Positions 25,423 to 34,546 of a stretch of 64,000 nt of DNA are shown here, in pieces. A program made the position numbers and the translations under genes. How positions within the stretch are numbered: the first letter of the stretch is position 1; the number at the start of each line of letters is the position of its first letter. Under the pieces are notes generated by a model that was given only the letters and a program-made list of their open reading frames with translations, ran no database searches and was not told the DNA's origin. The stretch comes from Actinophytocola sp049647105 (GTDB lineage Bacteria; Actinomycetota; Actinomycetes; Mycobacteriales; Pseudonocardiaceae), in assembly GCF_049647105.1 (NCBI RefSeq), contig NZ_JBARWZ010000044.1:62001-126000 (forward strand). The letters run 5' to 3'.

Positions 25423-28077
25423 ATGCCGATGCCGTCGCCGGAGCGAGCAGTGATTGACTGGCGTACGTGGGGGCCGTATCTGAGCGAGCGGCAGTGGGGC
25501 ACGGTTCGGGAGGACTACAGCGCGAGCGGCGATGCCTGGAGCTACCTGTCCCACGACGACGCGCGGTCCAGGGCGTATCGGTGGGGTGAGGACGGGCTGG
25601 CCGGGTTCAGCGACAACGAGCAGCGGCTGTGCCTGGCCCTCGCGCTGTGGAACGGGCGCGACGGAGCGCTCAAGGAGCGGCCGTTCGGGCTGACCGGCCC
25701 GCAGGGCAACCACGGCGAGGACGTCAAGGACTACTGGTGGTACCTCGACGCGTTGCCCACCCATGCATGGAACCGCTGGCGCTACCACTACCCGCAGGCC
25801 GCGTTCCCCTACGACGACCTGCGCGCCGAGAACGGCAGGCGCGGCAGGGACGACCCCGAGTACGAGTTGCTCGACACCGGCGTGTTCGACGAGGACCGGT
25901 ACTGGATCGTCGAGGTGTGCCATGCGAAGGCGAACCCGACGGACCTGCTGATGTCCGTGCGGATCACCAACGCCGGTCCGGAGCGGGAGACGCTGCACGT
26001 CCTGCCGACCGCGTGGTTCCGCAACACCTGGACCTGGGATCCGGAGTCGCCGAGGCCGTGGCTCGCCGCGGCGGGTGACGCCGCCGTCCGCATCGACCAC
26101 CCGTTCCTCGGCGAACTGGAGCTCCTCGTCTCCCCCGGCCCGGCATTGTTGTTCTGCGACAACGAAACCAACACCCAGTATCTCTACGACGTCCCCAACG
26201 CGACGCCCTATCCGAAGGACGGCATCAACGACCACGTCGTGTCGGGGGCCGCGAGCGTCAACCCCGATCGGCGGGGCACGAAGTGCGCTGCCTGGTACCG
26301 CGTCGACGTCGAAGCAAAGTCCACTGTGGAGCTGCGGCTGCGGTTGCGGCCATCGGGGTCGGGCCCGACACCGGAGGCCGCGCTGGGCGAGGACTTCGAC
26401 CGGGTCGTCGCGACCCGCCGCGCCGAGGCCGACGAGTTCTACTCCGCGCTGACCCCGCCTGCCGCATCGGCCGACGAAGCGATGGTGATGCGCCAGGCCT
26501 TTGCCGGGATGTTGTGGAGCAAGCAGTTCTACGGCTACAACGTGGCCCGGTGGCTCGACGGGGACCTCGGTCAGCCGGTGCCCCCGGCCGAACGGCTCAC
26601 CGGCCGCAATGCCCGCTGGCGCGAGTTCGACGCCTACGACGTCTTGTCCATGCCGGACAAGTGGGAGTACCCGTGGTTCGCGTCGTGGGACCTCGCGTTC
26701 CACTGCGTGGCGCTGGCCCACGTCGACCCGGAGTTCGCCAAGGACCAGTTGCTGCTGGTCTGCCGGGAGTGGTTCCAGCACCCCAACGGCGCGTTGCCCG
26801 CCTACGAGTGGGACTTCGGCGACGTCAACCCGCCGGTGCAGGCGTGGGCGGCGCTCGAGGTGTTCGCCATCGACGGCGGTCATGACCTGGACTTCCTCAG
26901 CCGGGTGTTCGACAAGTTGCTGGTCAACTTCACCTGGTGGGTGAACCGGCAGGACGCCGACGGGTCCAACCTGTTCGAGGGCGGCTTCCTCGGGCTGGAC
27001 AACATCGGCCCGATCGACCGCTCGCACCTGCCGCCCGGCTGTGTCCTTGAGCAGTCCGACGCCACCGGCTGGATGGCGATGTACTCGCTGGCGATGACCA
27101 CGATCGCGGCGATCCTGAACCGTTCTGGCCACCGCCCAACGCGGGACCTGGTGCACAAGTTCCTCGAGCACTTCGCCGCGATCCGCGCCGCGCTCGAGCG
27201 GCAGGGGCTGTGGGACGACGTCGACGGCCTGTTCTACGACCGGCTCATCAAGCCCGACGGCGAGGCCGTGCCGGTGAAGGTGCACTCCATGGTCAGCATC
27301 CTCCCGATGCTGGCGGTCGCGTTCGTCGACGAGCAGACCATGGATCCGGCCGTCGCGGCAGGCAAGCAGTTCGCCACTTTCCTCGAGCGGCACGGCATGC
27401 GCGATCCGGAGAAGCTCACCGAGGCCGGGTTCCTGCGCGGTAGGCCAGGGAACCGGCGGCTGCTGCTCGGCGCGGTCGGCGTCGACCGGGTCACACGCCT
27501 GTTCCACCGGCTCTTCGACCCCGGGGAGTTCCTGTCGCCGCACGGTTTGCGCTCCCTGTCGGTGTTCCATCGCGAGCACCCGTACACGCTCGACATCGAC
27601 GGGGTGAAGTCCACCGTCGACTACCAGCCCGCCGAGTCGAACACGGCGATGTTCGGCGGCAACTCCAACTGGCGCGGACCGGTGTGGTTCCCGCTGAACT
27701 ACCTCGCGACCAACGCCCTCGAGCGCTACCACCGCTTCTTCGGCGCCGATCTGACCATCGAGTACCCGACCGGTTCCGGCAGGCAGTCGACCCTCCACGA
27801 CGTGGCCGCCGACCTGTGGGAGCGGCTGGTGTCGATCTTCACCGTCGACGCGGACGGGCGGCGGCCGTGCTTCGGCGGGGTCGAACGGATGCAGCACGAC
27901 CCGGAATGGAAGGACAACCTGATGTTCCACGAGTACTTCCACGGCGACAACGGCGCTGGTCTCGGCGCCACACACCAGACCGGCTGGTCCGGGATCGTCG
28001 CGGACGTGATCCGCCGCAGGCACGGCATGGTGCCGTCCATCGCCGAGATCGTGTTCGGGTTGGAGGAGCCGCGATGA
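25423..28077 (+). CDS. GH63-like (MGH1-type) glycoside hydrolase
   Basis: This 884-residue cytosolic protein resembles the mannosyl/glucosylglycerate hydrolase branch of GH63, an (alpha/alpha)6 barrel. Typical segments are DDARSRAYRWGEDGLAG, RPFGLTGPQGNHGEDVKDYWW, MLWSKQFYGYNV, FASWDLAFHC with an acidic residue at the catalytic position, LPAYEWDFGDVNPPVQAWA, and near the end GGNSNWRGPVWFPLNYL. It likely removes glucose or mannose from small glycosides. The ATG overlap (ATGA) with the debranching enzyme gene suggests joint use in glycogen or compatible-solute turnover. Start ATG 25423 has GGGAG about 7 bases upstream. Confidence 0.85.
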   Translation: MPMPSPERAVIDWRTWGPYLSERQWGTVREDYSASGDAWSYLSHDDARSRAYRWGEDGLAGFSDNEQRLCLALALWNGRDGALKERPFGLTGPQGNHGEDVKDYWWYLDALPTHAWNRWRYHYPQAAFPYDDLRAENGRRGRDDPEYELLDTGVFDEDRYWIVEVCHAKANPTDLLMSVRITNAGPERETLHVLPTAWFRNTWTWDPESPRPWLAAAGDAAVRIDHPFLGELELLVSPGPALLFCDNETNTQYLYDVPNATPYPKDGINDHVVSGAASVNPDRRGTKCAAWYRVDVEAKSTVELRLRLRPSGSGPTPEAALGEDFDRVVATRRAEADEFYSALTPPAASADEAMVMRQAFAGMLWSKQFYGYNVARWLDGDLGQPVPPAERLTGRNARWREFDAYDVLSMPDKWEYPWFASWDLAFHCVALAHVDPEFAKDQLLLVCREWFQHPNGALPAYEWDFGDVNPPVQAWAALEVFAIDGGHDLDFLSRVFDKLLVNFTWWVNRQDADGSNLFEGGFLGLDNIGPIDRSHLPPGCVLEQSDATGWMAMYSLAMTTIAAILNRSGHRPTRDLVHKFLEHFAAIRAALERQGLWDDVDGLFYDRLIKPDGEAVPVKVHSMVSILPMLAVAFVDEQTMDPAVAAGKQFATFLERHGMRDPEKLTEAGFLRGRPGNRRLLLGAVGVDRVTRLFHRLFDPGEFLSPHGLRSLSVFHREHPYTLDIDGVKSTVDYQPAESNTAMFGGNSNWRGPVWFPLNYLATNALERYHRFFGADLTIEYPTGSGRQSTLHDVAADLWERLVSIFTVDADGRRPCFGGVERMQHDPEWKDNLMFHEYFHGDNGAGLGATHQTGWSGIVADVIRRRHGMVPSIAEIVFGLEEPR

Positions 28078-30179
28078 CGGCGCGGGCACTACCCGGCACG
28101 CCGTTCCCGCTGGGCGCCACCCCGGAACCCGGCGGCACCAATTTCGCCGTCGCATCCGCCGCCGACGGGGTGGCGGTGTGCCTGGTCGACGCCGACGGCA
28201 CGGAGACGCACGTCGTGCTGCCGGAACGCGACGGCGAGATCTGGCACGGGTTCCTGCCCGGTGTCAGGCACGGGCAGACCTACGGCTACCGCACCACCGG
28301 TCCGTACGACCCGAACCGGGGCGTGCGGTGCAACCCGGCGAAACTGCTGCTCGACCCCTACGCCAAGGCCATCGACGGCCTGGTCCGGTTCGGGCCGGAG
28401 GTGCTCGGGTACGCCGTCGGCAACCAGGAGACCGCGAGCACGCTGGACTCGGCCGGGCACGTGCCCCTCGGCCTGGTGATGGACACGTCGTTCGACTGGC
28501 GCGACAGTCCCCGGCCGCACATCGCCACCGCTGACACGGTCATCTACGAGGTCCACGTCAAGGGCTTCACCGCGGCCCACCCCTCGGTGCCCGACGAGCT
28601 TCGCGGCACCTACGCCGGGCTCGCCCACGAGGCCGCGGTCGCACACCTCGTCGATCTCGGGGTGACCTCGGTGGAGTTGCTTCCGGTGCACCACAACGTG
28701 TCCGAGGGTTTCCTCATCGACAGGGGGTTGTCCAACTACTGGGGCTACAACACGATCGGGTTCTTCGCACCGCACGCGGGCTACTCCGCCGAGGTCCAGG
28801 CCGGGCGGCGCGGTGGGCAGGTCGCCGAGTTCCAGGCGATGGTCGACACGCTGCACCGCGCCGGCCTCGAGGTCATCCTCGACGTGGTGTTCAACCACAC
28901 CGCCGAGGGCAACCACCTCGGCCCGACGCTGAGTCACCGAGGGCTGCACAACCCGGCCTACTACCGGCTGCGTCCCGACGACCCCCGGTACTACGTGGAC
29001 ACCACCGGCGTCGGCAACTCGCTCAACGCCGACAACCCGTTCAGCCTGCAGCTGATCATGGACTCACTGCGCTACTGGCTGACCGAGATGCGCGTGGACG
29101 GGTTCCGCTTCGACCTGGCGCCCACCCTGGCCCGCGAGGACGGTGCCTTCGACCGGATGGCGGCGTTCTTCGACCTCGTGGCGCAGGACCCGGTCGTGTC
29201 GAGGGCCAAGCTGATCGCCGAGCCGTGGGACATCGGTCCCGGCGGCTACGACCTCGGTCAGTTCCCAGCGCTGTGGAGCGAGTGGAACGGCAGCTACCGC
29301 GACGTGATGCGTGACTTCTGGCGCAGCCATGACGGCCTGATCGACGACTTCGCCCGTCGCTTCTGCGGCTCGTCCGATCTGTACGGTGCGGACGGCCGCA
29401 GGCCGACCGCATCGATCAACCTGATCACCGTGCACGACGGGTTCACGATGGCCGATCTGGTCTCCTACAACGGCAAGCACAACGACGCCAACGGCGAGGA
29501 CAACCGCGACGGGAACGACGACAACCGGTCGTGGAACTGCGGAGCGGAGGGCCCAACCACCGATCCCGACATCCTCGACCTGCGTGCCAGGCAGCGCCGC
29601 GCCATGCTCACCACGCTGTTCCTGTCGTTCGGCGTGCCGATGCTCCTCGGCGGCGACGAGCTCGGCCGAACGCAGCGGGGCAACAACAACGCCTACTGCC
29701 AGGACAACCCGCTCAGCTGGTATGACTGGTCGGCCACCGACAAGCAGCTCACCGAGTTCACCAGGACACTCATCGCGCTGCGCGGGGCGCACCCGGTGTT
29801 CCGGCGCCGCCGCTTCCTCACCGGCGTGGCGGCCGAGGAGCTGCGGTGGTTCACCCCGGGCGGTGCGCGGATGACCGACGCGGACTGGAACGACCCTGCC
29901 ACCCGCAGCGTGGCGCTGTACGTGGACGGCGCCGACGACCCCGACCTCGCCGACGACGGCACGCTGCTCACCGACGACGACTTCCTCATCCTCGTCAACG
30001 CCTGGTGGGAACCGCTGGACTTCGCCGTCCCCGAGACCCGGCCGGACCAGGCCTGGACCCCCACGATCGACACCTACGAACCGACCGGCTTCTCCCTGGC
30101 CGCACCGCTGTCCCCCGGCGACCACATCACCGTCCACCCCAGGTCGATCATCGTCCTGCAAGGAGGGAATCCGAGCTGA
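28074..30179 (+). CDS. glgX: Glycogen debranching enzyme GlgX (GH13 isoamylase type)
   Basis: This 701-residue protein hydrolyses alpha-1,6 branches of limit dextrin. An N-terminal CBM48 (PFPLGATPEPGGTNFAV) precedes the GH13 barrel with IYEVHVKGFT, conserved region 1 DVVFNH, region 2 VDGFRFDLA (nucleophile Asp), region 3 LIAEPWD (acid Glu) and region 4 NLITVHDG. QRGNNNAYCQDNPLSWYDW is typical of GlgX/TreX. Length matches the family (about 700). GGAGGAG lies within the previous gene ahead of the ATG. It is co-transcribed with the GH63-like hydrolase and convergent with the MFS gene. Confidence 0.93.
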   Translation: MTARALPGTPFPLGATPEPGGTNFAVASAADGVAVCLVDADGTETHVVLPERDGEIWHGFLPGVRHGQTYGYRTTGPYDPNRGVRCNPAKLLLDPYAKAIDGLVRFGPEVLGYAVGNQETASTLDSAGHVPLGLVMDTSFDWRDSPRPHIATADTVIYEVHVKGFTAAHPSVPDELRGTYAGLAHEAAVAHLVDLGVTSVELLPVHHNVSEGFLIDRGLSNYWGYNTIGFFAPHAGYSAEVQAGRRGGQVAEFQAMVDTLHRAGLEVILDVVFNHTAEGNHLGPTLSHRGLHNPAYYRLRPDDPRYYVDTTGVGNSLNADNPFSLQLIMDSLRYWLTEMRVDGFRFDLAPTLAREDGAFDRMAAFFDLVAQDPVVSRAKLIAEPWDIGPGGYDLGQFPALWSEWNGSYRDVMRDFWRSHDGLIDDFARRFCGSSDLYGADGRRPTASINLITVHDGFTMADLVSYNGKHNDANGEDNRDGNDDNRSWNCGAEGPTTDPDILDLRARQRRAMLTTLFLSFGVPMLLGGDELGRTQRGNNNAYCQDNPLSWYDWSATDKQLTEFTRTLIALRGAHPVFRRRRFLTGVAAEELRWFTPGGARMTDADWNDPATRSVALYVDGADDPDLADDGTLLTDDDFLILVNAWWEPLDFAVPETRPDQAWTPTIDTYEPTGFSLAAPLSPGDHITVHPRSIIVLQGGNPS

Positions 30180-30192
30180 GCACCGACACGGG

Positions 30193-31797
30193 TCAACCGA
30201 GGACGGTCTCTCCGCCGGGCTTGGACGGGGCGGGATCCGGTAGGCGCATCATGCGGAACGAGTTGAACAACCCGATGAGACCGGCGAGGATCGGCACGAG
30301 AAGTGCCACCTGCAGCGCGACCGGCCGTGCTTCCGTGTTGATGCGGACGATCTCGTCGCGGATGTTCTGAGGCTGGTCCGCGAGCAACTCGTCGAGACGC
30401 GTATTGCTCATCACTTCCGCGTCCTCCTCCAGCACCCGCGACACGCGCTGCTGTTCGGCCGACGACAGCACCGGGCTCTCCCCTGCCAAACCGGTGAAGC
30501 TCCAGGAGAGCGTTGCCAGCAGGATGGCGCCGGCGAACGCCAACCCGAACGACAGTCCGAACGACCCCGCTGCCGAGTTGACGCTGGCGGCCTCACTGAC
30601 CCGCTCCTCCGTGATCGGGGAGAGCGTGTAGTTGTTGAGCTGGGACACCAGCAATCCCAGCCCCGTGCCCGCGATCAGCAGCGGGATCAGGAGTGCCCAG
30701 CCGAACTCGGCCCGTGGCACGATCGGGACCAGCAGGACCAGTCCGAGGGTGAGCAGGGCGAAGCCCAGACGGATCAGGCCGCTCGGCCGTCTGTTCGCCG
30801 CGACCTTCCCCGCGAGCAACGCCGTGCCGAACATGCTGAGCGAGAGCGGGGCGAGGGAGAGACCCGCCTGCAGCGCGTTGTACTCGAGCACCATCTGCAG
30901 GTAGATGGGCAGCGCGATCATCGTGCCGCCCAGTGCGATCTGCTGGAGCATCTGCTGGGAGATCCCCGACCTGAACATCTTGGACCTGAACAGATCCGGG
31001 TCCAGCAATGTCGGCTTTTCCCGGCGCTTGCGCCGGACGAGCCAGTAGACCAGCGCGGCCAACGCGATCACACCGGTCGCCAGGACCGCGGCGACGGACT
31101 CGCCGCCTTCCTGCCACACCAGGATGCCCAGCACGATTCCGCCCATGCCAAGGATCGACAGGATCGCACCGGCGAAGTCGATACCCCGTGCTCCGGTGTA
31201 GGGCACGTCGCGGACGAGCCGGATGCCGGACAACACGACCGCGATGATGACGACCTCGAGAGTGAACCCTATGCGCCACGAAAGGAAGGTGGTGATAAAG
31301 CCGCCGAGCAACGGCCCGACCGCTGCCGCGATCGCCGCCGCGGCTCCCACCAGGGCATAGACCTTCTTCTGCGCCGCTCCCTCGAAGTTGCCGTGGATGA
31401 GGGACTGCATGGCAGGCAGCAGGAGCGAAGCGCCGATGCCACCCAGCACCGCCCAGAAGATGACCACCGCGAGCAGACTTTGGGCGAATGTCATCGCGGT
31501 GGCGCCGATGGCGTACCCGATCAGGCCCAGTACATAGGCCCGCTTGCGGCCGATGAGATCGCCGATCTTGCCACCGATGAGGATGAACGCGGCGGATACC
31601 AGCGCCTCGAGCGCGATAGCCGACTGGACGCCGCTGACGGTCGTACCAAGATCCTCGACCACCGCCGATATCGAGACGTTCATCAGGGAGGTGTCGACGA
31701 CGAGAACGAACATCGCCATGGACAGCAGAAGCGCGAGCAGCCGCTGTGAACGGCCCGATACCGGTTTGGCTCCGCTGGCGCTCGGTTCGCTGGTCAT
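30193..31797 (-). CDS. MFS multidrug exporter, DHA2 type
   Basis: This 534-residue membrane protein has 14 predicted helices. The N-terminal half carries VVDTSLMNVSISAVVEDLG (motif D1), GGKIGDLIGRKRAYVLG (motif A) and AVGPLLGGFITTFLSWRIGF (motif C), all as in EmrB/QacA-type proton-driven drug exporters. A cytosolic-facing acidic segment of about 60 residues lies before the last helix. I chose ATG 31797 (AAGGTG upstream) rather than the earlier start at 31842. No regulator is adjacent; the divergent neighbour is a YihY-type membrane protein. Substrate is unknown. Confidence 0.85.
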   Translation of the reverse strand: MTSEPSASGAKPVSGRSQRLLALLLSMAMFVLVVDTSLMNVSISAVVEDLGTTVSGVQSAIALEALVSAAFILIGGKIGDLIGRKRAYVLGLIGYAIGATAMTFAQSLLAVVIFWAVLGGIGASLLLPAMQSLIHGNFEGAAQKKVYALVGAAAAIAAAVGPLLGGFITTFLSWRIGFTLEVVIIAVVLSGIRLVRDVPYTGARGIDFAGAILSILGMGGIVLGILVWQEGGESVAAVLATGVIALAALVYWLVRRKRREKPTLLDPDLFRSKMFRSGISQQMLQQIALGGTMIALPIYLQMVLEYNALQAGLSLAPLSLSMFGTALLAGKVAANRRPSGLIRLGFALLTLGLVLLVPIVPRAEFGWALLIPLLIAGTGLGLLVSQLNNYTLSPITEERVSEAASVNSAAGSFGLSFGLAFAGAILLATLSWSFTGLAGESPVLSSAEQQRVSRVLEEDAEVMSNTRLDELLADQPQNIRDEIVRINTEARPVALQVALLVPILAGLIGLFNSFRMMRLPDPAPSKPGGETVLG

Positions 31798-32071
31798 GGA
31801 GTCGCACCTTCTCGACCGTTCTGATGTGCCTCGGGATCTCACCCGCGCGATGCTCGTCTGCGACGCCCCCGCACTCTGTCACCAGGCAATCGGGCCCGCC
31901 ATCACCCGGCGAGGGTGACAGGCGCGGACCCGCGACCGCGTACGGTGCCTGTTCCATCGGCCTGCTCCGACCCGAACCGGAATTCGGTGCGCAGGCCGGT
32001 GGAGCCATGATCGAGTCGCCGCGACCGGCAGACACCTCGAGAGTGGTGCTCAGCAAGGAGGCGAACCACCC

Positions 32072-33013
32072 GTGAGCGCCGAGCAGCCCCGCTGGTCGAA
32101 GACACTCGACCGGGTCCCACGCCGGCTGCTGCCCGCCGTCCAGTGGATCATGTCGCACTGGCCCGGCCGGATCCTGTTGCGCACCGGGGCCACGTTCGTC
32201 CGCATGGAACTGTTCGACCGCTCGATGACCCTCGCGGCCCAGCTGTTCACCTCGATCTTCCCGCTGCTCATCATGGCGGCCGTGTTTCTCGGGCGAGAGC
32301 ACGGCGACCGGGTGGCCGACGCGGTCGACCTGCCGGAAAGGACCCGGCGCGTCATGGACGAGGCGCTGGCCAGTGGTGCCGGCTTCAGCTCGTTCGGGGT
32401 GCTCGGTGCCATGATCGTGCTGGTCTCGTCGACGAGCCTGGCCCGTGCGATGATCCGCACGTACGGGACGCTCTGGGCGCTACCGACCCCTCGGCGCAGC
32501 CTGCGGGGCGCCTGGCGGTTGCTGATCGCGGTGATCCTGCTGACCCTGTACGTCGTCGTCGTTCGCGTGCTGATCTGGGTGGGCGGCAGGGCGCCGCTGC
32601 CACACCTCGCCACGCCGGCACTGACGCTGGTCGCGGACAGCGCGCTGGCCATCGCGCTGCCCTGGATCCTGCTGGCCCGCCGGGTGCCAGCCCGCCTGTT
32701 GCTGCCCGGCGCCGTCGTCTTCGGGGCCGCGATGCTCATCGTCCGCCCGGCAGGCTCCCTGTACCTGCCGCACGCCCTCCAGGTGAGCGCCGACCGGTAC
32801 GGCACGATCGGGCTGGCGTTCACCTACATCGGCTGGCTGTACATCCTTTCGTTCTGCTACCTCGGCGCGGCCATCGTGGGTCTGGTGCTCGCCCAGGACG
32901 AAGCGCGCCTTGGCCGGCTCATCCGCGGCGGGGCCGCGACGCCGCCCTCCGACCTGCCCGACCACGTGGCACCACGCACCGTCGACGCACCGGAACCCGA
33001 TGCCGACCCCTGA
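32072..33013 (+). CDS. YihY/BrkB-family inner membrane protein
   Basis: This 313-residue protein has about six transmembrane helices and the YihY/UPF0761 pattern: an N-terminal amphipathic segment FDRSMTLAAQLFTSIFPLLI, a conserved mid-protein ARAMIRTYGTLWAL and a C-terminal YGTIGLAFTYIGWLYILSFCYLGAAI. The acidic C-terminal tail is cytosolic. The family's function is unsettled; the old ribonuclease-BN annotation is wrong. GTG 32072 is preceded by AAGGAGG. It is convergent with the Eis-like acetyltransferase gene, with only 15 bp between. Confidence 0.8.
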   Translation: MSAEQPRWSKTLDRVPRRLLPAVQWIMSHWPGRILLRTGATFVRMELFDRSMTLAAQLFTSIFPLLIMAAVFLGREHGDRVADAVDLPERTRRVMDEALASGAGFSSFGVLGAMIVLVSSTSLARAMIRTYGTLWALPTPRRSLRGAWRLLIAVILLTLYVVVVRVLIWVGGRAPLPHLATPALTLVADSALAIALPWILLARRVPARLLLPGAVVFGAAMLIVRPAGSLYLPHALQVSADRYGTIGLAFTYIGWLYILSFCYLGAAIVGLVLAQDEARLGRLIRGGAATPPSDLPDHVAPRTVDAPEPDADP

Positions 33014-33028
33014 CACTGCCCAGTCTCC

Positions 33029-34261
33029 TCAGAACAACTCGAGGCAGGACGGCTCCTCGTCGTGCAGGAAGGCCAGCGACGCCCTGGCCAGCGCTCCTGG
33101 GCGGCATTCGCGAACCCGGCCCGCGCCTGCCAGCGTGCTCAGCCGGGTCCCGCCGAGGAACGCCGCGCCCAGTGTGGACACGTCCAGCGCCAGGTCGGCG
33201 GGAGCGTCGGTGCGGGTGACCTCGGCCCGCCCGTCCGGCCCGGCCGCCAGCCGCCACCGGCCTGCGTTCCACGGGCACAGTTCGTCGCCCACCTCCAGCA
33301 CCAGGTCGAGTGGGACCAGGAACCGTCTGGCCATCAGCGCCCGGTCCACCTCGACCAGGCGCACCCAGAGCCCGTCGACCGTCGTGCGCACGGCCGCGCG
33401 CGGGTCGGCGAGCATGTGCACCAGCGGCTCGTCGGCGCCCAGCCGCAACACCACCTCGCCGACGAGGTCGATGTCCAGCAGGTACCGCAGGATCGCCGCG
33501 TACGCCGCCGGTGTCGTGGCCGCCAGCGTGTGCACGTTCACCGTCGAGCGCGGGCCGCGCTCCTGCCAGTCCGGCTTCGCGCGGTACACGGCGTACGCCT
33601 GCGGGTGGACCGCGAACCGGTACCCGGTCTGACCGTGGCGCCGCTCCTGCCCGTCGAACAGGTGGTACTCCCAGGCGGCGCCGGTGCGGTCGAGGTGACC
33701 CGCGCGGGTGTGCCACACCTGGTCATAGAGGTCGCGGATGAGCGGCAGCGCCCGCTCGCGCGGCAGTTCACGAACCGGCGCAGGATCGACCGCAACGTCG
33801 CGGCGGAACCGGGCGCCGCGCGGCAGGGCCACCCGGGTGACCTGCGTGCCGAGCCCGTACCCGAACCGCCCGTAGATCCCGCCCTCGGACGCCCACAGGA
33901 TCGCCAGCGACTCTCCCGCCTCGTGCAGGAGTTCCAGCTGGGCACGCATGATCAGGCTCAGCACACCCCTCCTGCGCTGTCCCGGCGCGACCCCGATCGA
34001 CGTCACCGCCCCGGCAGGCGCCGGGCCGCCACCGGGCAGGACGACGCGGCGGCTCAGGAGCTGCCCGGTGCCGATCATGGTCCCGCCGTCGAACACCGCG
34101 TGGCTGCGCGACGGCTCGAACACGGTGCGTTCCTCGACGAGGAACTCCTCGCTGGGATCGATCAGAAAGGCACTCGCGAGCACCTCACTGAACGCGGGCA
34201 GATCCGCGTCGGTCAGCGTGCGGATCGTGAGCGGCTCATCCCCGTGGGGCGTTTCGACCAT
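33029..34261 (-). CDS. Eis-like GNAT N-acetyltransferase
   Basis: This 410-residue protein has the three-part Eis architecture. A GNAT domain has the acetyl-CoA loop VAPGQRRRGVLSLIMR (Q/RxxGxG/A-type), with AGESLAILWASEGGIYGRFGYG. A second GNAT-like domain follows, then an SCP2-like C-terminal domain (ADLALDVSTLGAAFLGG). It ends in a free carboxylate after CLELF, as needed for catalysis in Eis. Mycobacterial Eis (about 402-408 residues) acetylates multiple amines of aminoglycosides and peptides. Whether this copy confers resistance cannot be told. It is monocistronic, with ATG 34261 after AAGG. Confidence 0.85.
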   Translation of the reverse strand: MVETPHGDEPLTIRTLTDADLPAFSEVLASAFLIDPSEEFLVEERTVFEPSRSHAVFDGGTMIGTGQLLSRRVVLPGGGPAPAGAVTSIGVAPGQRRRGVLSLIMRAQLELLHEAGESLAILWASEGGIYGRFGYGLGTQVTRVALPRGARFRRDVAVDPAPVRELPRERALPLIRDLYDQVWHTRAGHLDRTGAAWEYHLFDGQERRHGQTGYRFAVHPQAYAVYRAKPDWQERGPRSTVNVHTLAATTPAAYAAILRYLLDIDLVGEVVLRLGADEPLVHMLADPRAAVRTTVDGLWVRLVEVDRALMARRFLVPLDLVLEVGDELCPWNAGRWRLAAGPDGRAEVTRTDAPADLALDVSTLGAAFLGGTRLSTLAGAGRVRECRPGALARASLAFLHDEEPSCLELF

Positions 34262-34546
34262 TTCGCCTTGATACGCGGAGTGCCGCCGATCGCGCGACCC
34301 AATTTCAACCCTCGTCAGCCGCCCGCGCCAACGGTGGCCAGGTAGTCGAGCACGGCGGTGGTGTTCGCTCGCCGAGGACTCGACGTACGCCGGAACGGCG
34401 TTGGGCCATTCCTACCAGTATCTTCGATCATTCAATACATTCCCACCTTCCTGTGGAAAACCAACACTTGACGCTCATTGAGATCATTTGAGAACGTTTG
34501 TTCGTCTCGCGCGCCGCGTTCCTCATCGCCCACAAAGGAGTGGCGG

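Noticed and set aside
25342..28155. A 937-codon minus-strand frame over the GH63-like gene
   Set aside because: It mirrors the real gene's third-position GC bias; the opposite strand has full-length family motifs.
32072..33013. Ribonuclease BN annotation for the YihY-type gene
   Set aside because: That name comes from an old mis-assignment; the protein is a multi-helix membrane protein without nuclease motifs.
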